Shown here: positions 11,601 through 23,400 of the stretch, in pieces | Layout of the letters: every line of letters starts with the position of its first letter | Numbering within the stretch: the stretch's first letter is position 1 | Assembly (NCBI GenBank): GCA_038380795.1 | Contig: CM076279.1 | Location: 9,377,001 to 9,441,000, forward strand | Reading direction: 5' to 3' | DNA from: Pyrocephalus nanus | Lineage: Eukaryota; Chordata; Aves; Passeriformes; Tyrannidae | Length of the DNA: 64,000 nt | Notes under the pieces: generated by a model | Seen by the model: the letters and a program-made list of their open reading frames with translations, nothing else | What the model was told of the DNA's origin: nothing | The model's database searches: none | Translations under genes and position numbers: made by a program

Positions 11601-13924
11601 CTGCCACCCTGTGAGCTGCCTTTCCATATGCTGGGGAGGAGCTGGTGGGCTCAGCTGGTTCAGACTTCACATGGAGGATGCTCGAGGGGTTCTCAGTGCC
11701 CAGGGGAAAGTGCTGCTGGGTGAATCAAGTCCCTGCTCCCCTCCCTGCATTGTTATGCTCGTGGTGAGGAAGAGGAGCAGGACCACAACTGTCACTAGTC
11801 CCTTTTGGGGGTCTAGACAGTGGTTTAAGCCCCCCTCTGCCATGTCTTACCCCAAAGGCAGATGAATCAGTGGGAATGCTCCCCCTGCATGGATTATGAC
11901 CCAAGGGGTGCAAGCTGGGGTGTGACTCAGGGCAGAAAGGGGCTCTGGGGCTTATCAGGAGGCTTTTTCAGAGCAGGAAGGCTGGGCTTGATTAGGAGAA
12001 ATGAGTGTCAGGGTGGCAAACAAAGTCCTCCCTGTGCAAAGGCTGGGCCACTCGTGCGGGTGTTTAACAAAGGGCGGCATTATCAGCCTGAGTCGTTACC
12101 TGCCCGTGCAGGCACAGGATTAGGGCATTTGTTTGGTGTGGGAAAAACACAAAAGACCTCTCAGCAGGGCTGTGATTTATGGACGTGGCATTAGGGGAAC
12201 GTGAGCCTGCCCGTGTCTGGCTGGGCTGGGTTTGTTTGGTGCCTGTTGACTTGTGCAGCATTTTTTGGGGGGTTGGCTCTTTGCTTTGTGGGTTGGGTCG
12301 GTTGTGTTGTTTTTTTTTTCCCCCACCTCCCAGCAGAATTGGAGCAGGTGAAATGTGGTGGCTTGGCAGTGCCCCAGGGGAGAGGGAGAGCCTGGGAAGA
12401 GGCACTGAAGTTCATCTCCCTGTAGTGCTGCCCTGGGTGGAAATTTGTTGGGTGTTCCTGAGTGTTCAGCCTTGGTGGACCAGGGTGCACAGTGAGAGAC
12501 CACTGTGAGGGTGCACAGCTGCCTTGCAGATGACTTGGGGTGCATGAAGGGACCATCTCCCCTGCATGGGTTATACCAGATGTGTCCTTTGGGTCCAAAC
12601 TGAGGTGTTCTCTGCTCCCTGGGCTCCCCACCACCAGCACAGGCATAAGGGGTTCCTGGAGAAGGGCCTTGAAGAGCAGGTACTGTAGGGATGAGGCAGG
12701 TGGGATAACATCCCATGGACCCCCTGGATTAGGAACAGCTCCTGATGTCCTAGCCAGGGGCAGGAGCCCTGGGAGCCCCAGTGAGACAGGCCAGGAGCCA
12801 GGAGGATGCTCTGCTCCATGTGCAGGGATGGGTGATTTGGCTCTTTGGCTCTTGGTTTGGGCCTCTAATTCTTGAAGCACCCGGTGCTTCTGGGACAAGA
12901 GCAGAAAGCCAGCAGGCTGTACCCTGGCTGCAGTGCCAGCTCTGTGCACCTCAGCTTCTGCCTCCCCCACATCCCAGATCTCCACATTCCTGCATTTTAA
13001 CCCAATGGAAGTGGCTCCTTTTGCTGCAGGGAAGCATTTTCCCAAGACCTGCGAGGAGGAGAGAGGTCTTAAAGACCAGTGAGGAGCAGTGTCTGGGGGG
13101 CTTAACATCCTTGAGAGGATTAGTGCCCTTGCTGCAATTAAGAGAGCAAATTGCTGGGTGTGGGAGCCCTTTTGGGGCTACAGACTGGGATGGTTGAACA
13201 CACTGCCAGTACTGGCTGGTGCTCCTGCTGCTACCAGATGGTTGTGCCTGAGCCTTGGTGGCAGGGAAGGGGTCAGAGGGAAGAGGCTGCAGTGGGCACC
13301 GGTGCCACTGGGACGTGGCTGAGCAGTTTCTGCGTGGCAAGAGAGCTGACAGCGAGTGGTGGGCTTTGGTGGGGAGTTGTGGGGAGAGCCCAGTTGCTCT
13401 CCAGATGGAGATCAGTGTCCCTGGGGTTGGCAGAAGCCATCTGATAGCTCTGTTAGTCCCACATTCCTCAGCCCGTTCACCTGGGTACCACGGGTGTGTT
13501 TTGGGTGTCCCACCAGCTGTGATTGCTTTATCTGCCTTTAAGCCTCTTCCAAGCCAGGCTTCCTTTGCTCAGGCCTACTCTGAGACAGCAAAAGCCTTGC
13601 AAGGGCTGCATTTTGGGGTTTGCCCTTTTTATTTCTTTCCACAGTTAAGCAAATAACCCCAGACCTTGATTCTCTTGCTTTGCTGTGGTTTTTTTTCTGG
13701 ACAAGGACATTCTGTGCCTGCAGGTGCTGAACCAGTCCAAGCTCAGCAGATACTGGTTCCATCAACCCATGAGGGCAGGATTGCTGCTACCCAAGTAAAG
13801 CTGAGTTCAAAAATTCACACCTCTGGTGCAAGGATGTGTTAAACCAGTGCTGTCCAAGAGGCTTTGAGAGCAGAGCTTTGTCTTGCAATGAATCCATAAG
13901 TGGATCTATCAAATCTTTGTGTAG
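8675..13924. other. Intronic stretch without a supported gene
   Basis: No exon, RNA gene or recognisable mobile element is seen. The stretch is stop-poor in places. The longest open frame of the window, 305 codons, lies on the minus strand at 12191-13108 and overlaps other open frames on both strands. Its product is rich in P, S, Q and G, has no signal, membrane or domain pattern, and is not recognised, so it is not called a gene. Confidence 0.45.
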
Positions 13925-13990
13925 TAGGAGTTCAGTACATGTGATTTTAACTGTAGATAGGAGTGTAGTACACGTAATTTTAACTGTAGG
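13925..13990. repeat. 33-bp tandem duplication
   Basis: Two adjacent 33-base copies (13925-13957 and 13958-13990) both start TAGGAGT and end TTTTAACTGTAG. They differ at six positions, so the duplication is fairly recent but not new. No gene overlaps it. Confidence 0.85.
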
Positions 13991-14564
13991 CTATAAATTT
14001 TGGAGGGAGGAGAAAAGTTGCTGGTCTTTCTGGTCCTGATAGAGTAAGAGGCAGAGGCAGTCTAGAGAATTTATTTTTCCCCAGGAGTGAGTTGTGAGCA
14101 CTGAAACCTCTGCAGATGCCTAAAATTCTTCCTCTTTCCTCCCTTTCGGGTTGTTGTCTGTTTAATTTATTGGGAAAAATGTTTCTGCTGCTTTGCAATA
14201 AACTCTTGGACGTCGTGGCAGTGATCCTGGCTTCTTCCAGTCCTGCATGGGCACAACTCTGGAGTAGCTGCTGAGCTACCAGGGCGAGCCCCTGCTCCTG
14301 CTGGAGGTGGTGGGGACTCACACCGGTGGCCTCCAGGTGCCAGAGGAGAGGGAAGAGGATTACACTGGTGCAACTGGGGCTCTCCTGCAGGGATAAATTC
14401 CAGTTAAACACTCCAGCGGGGTGTAGGAAGAGGTGACACGGAACAGGAATCAAACACACACAGTTTGGCACAGACAGCTGGCGCTGCGATCCGCTGATAA
14501 AGGCTCTTTAGTCCCAGTTTACCAGTTAGCTCAGTCATGTTTCCTGCTGAGTTTAGGGGTTCCT

Positions 14565-14685
14565 CCCCCCCCCCCCCTTAAATCATGAGTTCCACAGAAC
14601 TGCCCCCTCCTCCCCGTTCTGCTTTTAAACAAAACCAGCCTTTTTGTTCCTTTTTTTTTTTTTTTTTTGGGGGGGGGTGGGGGGG
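14565..14685. repeat. Homopolymer cluster C13, then T18-G9-T-G7
   Basis: C13 lies at 14565-14577. T18 at 14651-14668 is followed directly by G9 (14669-14677), one T and G7 (14679-14685). The G blocks could form a quadruplex on the + strand. The cluster sits just before a CpG island. Lengths may be unreliable in the assembly. Confidence 0.85.
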
Positions 14686-14718
14686 AAATGGAGACAGATT
14701 AGAGTAATCTCACATGAC

Positions 14719-14912
14719 TTGAGCGGTGGGCAGCGCAGCCCCGGTGCTGCTGGGCGATATTCTAAAGAACTCACCCAGAAACAGCAATTAGCTTTTAATT
14801 GTGGCTCGGCTGCCGGCCCCGCGCCCGCGGGAGCAGCACCGGCCGCTCTTTGTCGGCCGGAGCAGCACCGGGGGGGACCCTCGGCCATGAAAGGGAACCG
14901 GGGGTGACCGGG
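14719..14912. promoter_or_regulatory. Small CpG island with internal direct repeat
   Basis: More than 20 CpGs occur in about 195 bases. GGAGCAGCACCGG occurs twice (14830-14842 and 14859-14871), separated by a GGCCG...CGGCC arm pair that could pair in the single strand. An AT-rich block, TTAGCTTTTAATTG, lies inside the island near 14790. This may be an enhancer or minor promoter. No gene is recognised across it. Confidence 0.4.
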
Positions 14913-15117
14913 AGGAATAAGATGCTCATTTCAGCCCCACCCCCTTACTGCGCTCTAAAGCTCTTATTTTTTTTGTCAGAGCAAAGCACTATTGAAGCGT
15001 CGGGACAATGGAGCCCAAATCCTGCTGGGGGAAGGGAGGTGCTGGCAATTGCATCTTTTGTTGCTTTTCCTTCTTTCCTTGCCTACGGCCTCCCCCATCC
15101 CACCCCTCCAAGAAATC

Positions 15118-15480
15118 CACATAGATGCCCGCTAGATGATAATGCAATCACTTTCTTGGGACCTTGCTAATAGGATTATAATTATTACTGGAGATGAACT
15201 GGAGTGAATAGAATATTTACCACTTCATCTTAAATTATTGTAAATCCCTCCAAAGCAGCCCTTTGATATGTAAAGTGCTGCCCCTCTCCCCCCAAGTGAA
15301 GATAATTATTTAGTGGAAGTTCAGAGCTTTTAAGTATGATGGGGAGCAGAAAGAGGCTTCGGTGTTTACATAAAGAGAAGAGGAGGGCCTGTGTAATGAA
15401 CTGGTGAAGTTGATGAATATCGTGCCTGGCTCCAGCAAAGGAGGAGGGAAAGTCCTTGCTTAGCTCTTGTAACATCTTGG
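15118..15480. promoter_or_regulatory. Candidate conserved noncoding element
   Basis: A unique AT-rich block is dense in homeobox-like sites: GATAATGCAATCA, CTAATA, GGATTA (15173-15178, OTX/bicoid type), TAATTATTA and AAATTATTG. It follows a CpG island within 210 bases. The look is typical of vertebrate developmental enhancers, but conservation has not been tested. Confidence 0.35.
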
Positions 15481-15855
15481 GCTGTCGTTGGGGGAAGAGG
15501 AGACAAAGTAACTGGAAGTATGGCCCTTCCTAGCCCAAAGAAAGCCCCACATCTCTGCAGTCCATCCTCAGTTGGTGCATGAGTCCACCAGGTGACAGTG
15601 TCAACATTTCAGGTTTGTTCTTTAGGGCTGGAGGAATGACCAAGTAGCCTGGGCGTCCTCAGCCTGGCAGAGATGTCCAGGGTGAAGCTGTGGTACTCTG
15701 AGGACTCAGAGCTAGGCTGGAGATGAAGGGAGGGATGGACTGGTGTGATGGTGCAAGATCTTCACGTGGTTTAAGGGCAGGAGCTGATACACAACTGGCA
15801 AAGTGAGGAGCTTGAGTGGGCTGTGCATGTGGAGGGTCTGCAAGGGGTCAGGAGG

Positions 15856-15985
15856 AATCACAGGATGGTTTGGGTTGGAGGGGACATCAAAGATCATCCA
15901 GTTCCAACCCCTTGCCATGGGCAGGGATGCCACCCTCTAGATCAGGTTGCTCAGGGCCCCATCCAACCTGACCTAGAACAGATAC
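15856..15985 (-). mobile_element. CR1 LINE 3' fragment
   Basis: The + strand reads AATCACAGGATGGTTTGGGT and continues through the standard antisense CR1 tail: GGACATCAAAGATCATC, CCTTGCCATGGGCAGGGATG, then a degraded CAGGTTGCTCAGGGCCCCAT. This is a 5'-truncated, non-coding copy of about 130 bases inserted in reverse orientation to the host gene. Confidence 0.9.
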
Positions 15986-18900
15986 AGCACATCCACCTGG
16001 ACAAGGGGTGGGAAGAGTGACTGACTGGGGTGGGCAAAGTGTGTCAGGCACAGGAAAGCCCCTGAGCTGATTTTGGATGGAGGCTGGGACAACAGTAGGG
16101 GATGGGGGGGCTGCTTGCCCTCTTCTTGCTCTGCCCTTGACCTCCTATGGCCAGGGCTGGAGACCCCCAGGCCACTGGAGGAGAGGCCTGCACCCTCCTA
16201 GGGTTTTGGGCTGGTCCCAGTCCCTTGAGCCCTTCCTCCCAGAGGTTGCCCCACATGGATCATCAGCTGTGGGGTGGGAAGGGGGGTTTGCTCCAGTCAG
16301 CCACCTCCAAGGCCACCTTCATGCTTTTGCATCCTTTGCCAAGCAACAGACACGTCCCAGGAGCGATGGCCACACCACCCATCAGCCTCCACAGAGTCTT
16401 TGTGGCTCTTGGGCCTCTTTATTTTGCTCACTGCTGAAAGCACAAGCCCTGTCCCGTGCAGACAAGACTCCCATCAAGTATTTCTGCTGATCTAAGTTGT
16501 TCCTGCCCTATAGGCTTCACTATATGGTGCACCATATATGGCATTTGGACACAGAAGGCAGCATCCCTGCAAGGGATAACATGTCATTATCTTGGTTATG
16601 AGTCTTTGCTTCTAATTAACCCACTTAGTCCCATCAGGCTGGGGGAGGCATTTGGGTGAAAGATGGGTTTTGGCTGGCAGAGGGTGGGAGGCAGCCTTGG
16701 CAGCAGAGGCTGGTTCAGCTCATCACACCCACTGCTGTTCCCAGAGGCACAAACCCTCCAGGCTTTGTGCGTGGATCAGGCCCTGCTTTGTCCAGGTGGG
16801 TGCTCAGATGCTGCTGCTGCAAACTCTCTGCTCAGCTCTGTGGCTGGGCCAGCGTGGAGGGAGTCAAACCTCTGTGGTGGCTCCGAGGTCTGACTTGAAT
16901 GCAGAGACTTTCGAGGAGGTGGAGGAAGCCTTTTATTAAAAAAAAAAACAAACAAAAAAAATCCCAAAAGCCCCCACTCCCTGGTGACTGCAGCAGCGTG
17001 TTACCCCCTCCTCAAGGCACTGCAGGCTTTGATTTGCTGGGGCTGTGTGGGACCCAAAGGGCCATCTGCCCATGTCCTGCCTCTCCCTGCTCCCCCTGCC
17101 TTTGATGGGGCTTTTTACCCGCATCAAAGGAGCTCAGATCAGCCTCCCCAGCCCGGCCAGAGCCTGTTCCTGTGGCTTGTGTGGTGATGCCACCCTTGGC
17201 CACCAGCTCTTCAGTCCCATTGAAGTCCCGGAGCACCTTCATGCCGGGGAGCCTTCACACACCATTACCCTCCTCTCCCTCCTTTAATCCCCCCAGCTCC
17301 CCAACAGGTGAAGGGCACCTGGCATCTCCAGGGGGCAGGGAGCAGGGAGAGGGGGAAAAACATCCATTTCACATATTTCCCCCCCCCTCCTCCCTCACCT
17401 ACCCCTTCCTCACCCCCAAAAGTTCATTAATTCCCATCATCTGGTTTGTGTAAGCGTCGTGGCGAGTGTTTGACGGGGCTGGATTGGGTTACACCCGTTT
17501 CAAAAAGGCCGAGCCCGGTTCCCAGCCGTTCCCTTTTATTGTTGTATAATTTGCCAACCCAAACAACAGGCTCCTGCTCGAGACAAAGGCACACATGTTG
17601 CTCTCACCACTGGCCATAAAAAAGAGGAGGGGCTGCCTGCTACCGTACAGGTCTGCGGTGCAACGACAGCCAGAGCCAGGGATGATTTTGGTAAGAAGAA
17701 TCTGATGTAGCAAATAATGAACCAGCAAGCACTCCCACCCCCAAAGAGGAATTTGCTCTTGCCTCTTCTCACTCTGTTTCTTCCTCTTCCTCCACCTCCC
17801 TCATTTCCCCATCCTGTTTCTGCCACCAGAAAGCGGAGCCAAAGCCAAGAGGGTAATTTTGAAGCCACTTGACCTTGGTGCAGGTGGCAGGTTCTGTGAT
17901 GCAATTAAAACGTTTTATTACTTCAACAGTCTTTCCCTGGGCTTGTCAGGTGCTTGCTTTTAAGGAATATTGCTGGGATATGATGATTTTGTGATCAGCC
18001 TTGCTGGGATGAGGGGTTGGGATGGGACTAATGTGGTGGCCTCAGGGGCTGAGCTGGTGTTGCTTTGAGTTTTCTCTTCCCAGAACATTGCAGAGCTCTT
18101 GCTCCCTGCCAGGTGCCCCTACAGGACTACAGGTGTGTGGTTTTAATCCAGCCCTTGGCTGCTTTTATCACCACTGTACATTTTTCCTGCTTTCTGACAG
18201 CAAAACGCTACCTTGGAAAATAGGAATGACTGGGTATCACCTTGGCAGAGGCGGTGGGCTGGAAGACAAAGCTACCCAGCAGTGGAGGTGCCACCTCCAT
18301 CCTTCCCTGGGTGCCTACAGCTCTTTTCCAAGATGCTGGAGTCAGCTCACTTGGCCTAAATTTATTTATTGGGATGGGGGAGGAGAGGAAGATGCAGAGA
18401 AGCAGCGGGAATCAGAGTGAGAATTGGCTGTGCAGGGTGGGAGTGGCAGCAAAACCCTCCTCAGAAGTGTGTTTGACTTAAGGCAGCAGGTGGAGTGTGG
18501 TTTGAAATGAGCCCTTTGGCTTTGGCGGGATCCTGAGTGGAGCAAAGCTGAGCAGGACCATGCTGGGATGGAGCAGGGACCAAACTGCTCCTGGGAACAG
18601 AGCAGAGGGAGATGCAGCAGCCTGGAGAGCATTAATGTGGGAGGGGATGAAGCTTTAACCTGCCTCATCTTCTGCAGTTAGTCCGTCTACAACTGTTCCA
18701 AGCTGGTACCCTTGGGCTTGTTTGCTTTCCAGCCTGCAAATTAAAAATGTAGCAAAAATCTTAAATTTATCACATGCACTGCAATGTACCACTTTTGGGG
18801 TTGATCTGGTTCTGGCTCTACCTGAGCTTGGTGTCACCTTGGGTTTTCAAACCCTCTGACAGGATTCTGGAAGGTAAAAATCTGTTCCCCCCCAGGAAAA

Positions 18901-20199
18901 AAAGAACTTTTACCTTTATCTTCTGTATTTCTATTCACTTCTCACCACAACCTTTCAACCTAATTTATGTGGTTTCTGGGACAGCCCTTTGGGAGGATTT
19001 GGGGTGAGAAACAGGCTGCCAAAATTCACTTTTCTGGGAAGAAATCACTTTTTGTCTTGTTGAAACAGCAGTCTGGAATTTGGGCAGAAACTGGCCAGAA
19101 ATAGGTTGGGTGCTCTGTGGGTGCAGCTCTGGGCTGCAGAGCAAATGGTTCTGGATTACAGACCTGAACTTGACTGATGTCCAAAATGGTTTGACTCGAT
19201 ATTTCTCCCGTTTCCCCTATTTTCCTTGCTTCTAGGGAACACCCATGGGGGGAAAATCTAGGAATTCTGCCCCAAAGGCAGTTCTTGCTGTATCTAGTGG
19301 CAGAGCTGCTGTGAGCACTCCTCAATCTGCATCTTTCTTGAAGCTGCATCCAGGTGCTGTGGCACTTTACTCTTCCCTTGCTTTTACAACACCCTGTACA
19401 CTCCTCCAGGAGAGTTTTGTCGCCCTTGCAGAGGGAAACTGAGGGGACTGAGCAAGTGGAGTGGAGGGATTTGAGTCTGGAGGGTGCCATTCCTGCGACA
19501 CAGGGCCCCCTGATTTTAGCACTGTGGAACTCGACTCTTGAATGTGCTGGAGCGGCAGGAACAGCCCCCAAGGTGATGCTGGGTGGCTCCAGGTGCTGGG
19601 CAGGAATATATCCAGCATGAAGCTGTCTCCAGGAAGGAAAACTCCTCTGAGTGAGCCGTGTCTGGGGTGGGAAGCCTGGCTCTGACCCCTGTATGGGCAG
19701 ACAGCCAGGGATGGGCATCTCTGCAGCCCCCCAGGGCTCCAGGCTGACCCCGGGGGGGGTTTATCCCAGCAGGTGTTTGCCGTGGCAGGAGGTGCGTGGG
19801 GGGACCGACAGACATCCCCAAGGGATAAATCCACCACTGCTGTGCCCTGCCCTGCGCTCTGCTCTGTCCTACCTGCAGCGAGCAACGAGCAACAGGTTGT
19901 GGGGGTCCCCTGCCCCCCCCCAGCCCCTCCCTGAGAAGTGGCAGCAGATTAGCCCCGAGCCCCTCTGCACAGACAAAAGCTGCCACAAAGGGCATTAGGC
20001 TTCAGGATTGGATTACTGTGGGGCCACCTGTCATCCCCACTTTGTAAATTTATCTCGCTCCGTGCCCGGTTTTCACACTGGACAAGTTTGCACTTTTAAA
20101 AAGCTGCCCCATAAAATCCCCCGCCCGGTGCCTGTCCAAGCAGCAGCCTGGCTGCGTTTGTCTGAGCATCCCTTCTTATTCCAGGCTTCAGAGAGTGGG
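15986..20199. other. Intronic stretch without a gene
   Basis: No coding exon or known repeat is recognised. A short CpG-bearing stretch at about 17450-17535 next to TTTTATTGTTGTATAATTTG may be regulatory. Many short open frames overlap on both strands, none with family features. Confidence 0.45.
16938..16961. repeat. A-rich tract after ATTAAA
   Basis: The sequence TTTTATTAAA runs into about 10 A, then CAAACAAAAAAAA. An AATAAA-type signal followed by an A run can mark a retrotransposed RNA, but no source transcript is recognised upstream and no flanking duplication was found. Confidence 0.7.
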
Positions 20200-20420
20200 G
20201 CTGGGGATTAGGGCTGTTTGAATGAAGAGAGCCTTTATTACATTAGTCTAAGTGGTTAATAGGTAAAGTAGGCCAATCCATCTTTAGACTAAGCCTATCA
20301 CTTCGCCTACGAAGGGCGCGGGCTCTGCCGAGGAGATATTCATTAAAGGAAAAGCTTTTCCTCTGTCCCTCTTGACATGTTAATAGCTCAGGGTTAGGGG
20401 CTCTGCTCTCTGCCTGTGCA
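20200..20420. promoter_or_regulatory. Candidate conserved noncoding element with inverted repeat
   Basis: This unique block contains TTAGTCTAA at 20243-20251 and its exact reverse complement TTAGACTAA at 20284-20292, 32 bases apart. Between them lie TTAATAGGTAAAGTA and a CCAAT-type GGCCAATCC. CpG-bearing GAAGGGCGCGGG follows, then ATTCATTAAAGG. The density of distinct motifs suggests an enhancer. Confidence 0.35.
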
Positions 20421-23400
20421 GAATTCATAGCTGTGCAAAATTCATGGCTGTGCTCACACAGCAACTCCCTCCCCTCGCTGGGACCCCTGGCAGCTCTGCC
20501 TGAGTCAGCAGCACTGAGCCCCACCAGTGCTTTGCTGGCTGGGCTAGGTGGGGAATAAAAGATGCTTGGAAGCCTGTTCTTCATCCTCACTTCCCTCTTC
20601 CGTGCTCAGCAGCAGATGCCTCATCCCTTCTCAAGCAGGGAAGGAGGGAGAGGGTTCAGATGATGGGCTGAGGCAGCGCTCTGGTGCTGGGACTCTCTGC
20701 TGTGGGATGTTCTCAAGGCCAGGAGTATTCATGGGTTTGAAAGGGTTAGGCAGTTCATAGTCACTATGAAATGGGATGATTTGGATGCAGATGCTGGCTC
20801 CAGAGGTCTTTGAACTGCAGGTTGCCAGAAGGCAGGAGGATAACAAGGCAGGAGGGATTGCTTGCCAAGCTTTTCATAACCATCTTTAGTTTCCACTACG
20901 AGTTTCCACTACAGTCTCTTCATCCAGCCCTGTCCTGACTGGGGCTCAGCTGAGCTCCTGTTTCCCACAGCCTGACTCCCTTTATCCTCTCCCTTTGCTC
21001 TCCCATGAGGACAGCAGTGGTGGCTGCACCTCTGCCATCCTTTCCTTGCACCAAACAGTGCTGGCAGGAGCTGCCCAGGTCTCCACCATGCCTGTGAAGT
21101 CTCCATGGGCATGGAAGGCTCCACAGCTGTCACGAGCTGTGCACACACCACTGAGTTGAACGTGGGTTTGTGCTGAGCCCCACTCCTTTTGCCCAAGGAG
21201 TTGCAATCTGCCAGGGCATCGTGGCTTCTGGCCATTACAGCTCCTCTTTTCCCTCCCCAAGCAGCAGCTGTGGTTTAGTGTTCAGGTTTAGAGCAGCCCT
21301 TGCTGCCGTGGAGCCCCAGGAGCAGATGTGTTTGGAGCTGGGATCTGGTCCTCCTGCCACCAGCACTCATGTCCAGCATGGTGCAGCTGCACTGGGCCAA
21401 GCTGCCGTTCTCCAGTTGTGGTTTGAATGGGAACAAGAACTTCTTGGTGACTTTTCCACCACTGTGAGTTCAGAGCAGCCAAAGTACCAGTTCCTCCTGT
21501 CCCCGAGGCTCTGTTGTCTCTGGCTGCCAGTGTGACGGATGGAGCCTCTGTGGGAGCTCATGGAAACCATGGGAAAGCTCCTCACAACTGACATGTCTGT
21601 GCAATAAATCTTTGCCTTCCTGGATGTGGTGCTGTCAGAGGTTCAAACCACATCCATGGGCCACAGTTTTTGGCTTCACTTGCAGCTGTCTCACTTTCAT
21701 GGAGACACTTTTCAAATAAGGCAGCGTCTGAGACAATCTTGAGGATCTTAGTTTTGGGCTATGCCTGGCACCTGTGTGGGTACAATGGAGGGAGTTCAGG
21801 AACAAGGGCCTGAGGGCTGGGTTTGGTGGTTCCAGGACTTCTTCTTTGGTTGAGAGCTCTGTTTCTACCTCTGCTCATCTCAGCCTGGCCAACCTGAGGG
21901 CAGCAGCAGCAGCAGCATCAGTGTGCTTTGTCCTGCCTCTCCTGCTGCGATGGGTCACCAGCAAGAGGTTCTGCAAACACCAAGGATTCAGATCCTCTCC
22001 CAGGATAACAATCTGGTGGGTCTGGACCTGCACAGAGCTGAGTGCTTTCAGCCACATTTGAGGTGTGGGTTCAGGAGATGACAGCTCTGCAAAGGAACTG
22101 ACCCCAGGCCAGTTGATGCCTCTTAGGTAAAGAATTTCTCCCTGCTTTCTTCCACTTACACAGTGCTCTCTTCTGTGTTTCATGAAATGCTAATTAGGAA
22201 CCTGTGTTTCCCAACTGGATCAACTGACTTGGCACGGCATTCCCAGCAATTTCCACCCAGCCCTACCCAATGCTTTCCTTGTGAAAGGAAGGGAAAATAA
22301 GCCTTGCATCATTCCCAGGAGACTGATATATACTGACTGTAGTAGTCCTGGAGGAGAAGTCAGTGCCAAGGTTCAGGGCCCTATGCAACCAGCAATCTGA
22401 TGGACCTGACCTGAAGCCAAAGGGCTTCAGTGCAGCACGGCCATCCCAAGGATGTCTTGGGAACCATTCTCTGCTCTAGGCAGGTCCCAGGCCATTAAGG
22501 ACTTCATGGTTTGAAACCAGCCTCTTAAATCAAGCTGGAAGGCATTTGGTGGCCAGTGCAGGATGTAGAACTTGGGTTTAATGTGGCCATAAAAGGAGAC
22601 ACCACTTAATGAGCAAATGTTGAAACCCACATCAGCCCACGACAGGTTTAGGAGTTGCTCGGAGCGTTATTGACTGGCTCAGCTCCGTGACGAGGTTGCA
22701 GAGTTGGCCGGAAAGGCAAAGGATTAGTCAGAGTTTTATTTTGGTTACTGTTTTTTTGGCACATCCTGACTTCCAGAAGCTCTCACGTCCCAGGTGTCTG
22801 GTAGACCAGCGTGATTTTTATCTGCACGGGAAACTCCACTTGTGTGGACTTGAAATCCCGGCCCCCGGGGTTGCCACAACCCCTGGGCATGGCTGGAGGT
22901 TTCCACAAGCTGACATCCTCTTCCTCCACAGTCCAGCTTGTCCATCACCTCTTCTCCCAGTGTCCTGTGCAGACCTGGCACAGGGACCATCTCCCACCAT
23001 GTGGAGCAGGGGATTTATGGGCAGCCCCCAGGCACAGCTCACCTGTGGGGTGGAGGTGCAGCCAGTAAACACATTGCACAAAGGCAATGCCAGGAGCTGA
23101 TGAGGCAAAACAGCAGGTACAGTTGTGAGCTCACCAGGAGTTGCATCAACAGCCACTGACCAGCTTTCGTGGGCATGGGGTGATTTGTGATGCAATCAGA
23201 CCTCTTGTTCCTGGTTTCCCTGTTTTTTTGGCCTCAGAACAGATTGGTCAGGTTTTTTTCCCCTGGAGCTCTTAATCAGGGCAACCATTGGCCTTAGCAC
23301 AAATTATCAGTGGGTTTTTTTTTTTTAATTGCAGGAGCCCTGGTGATCTTTGCTGTGGAAGCATAAAAGCAGTGAGGGAGGAGGTGGCCGTGGGGGAACA

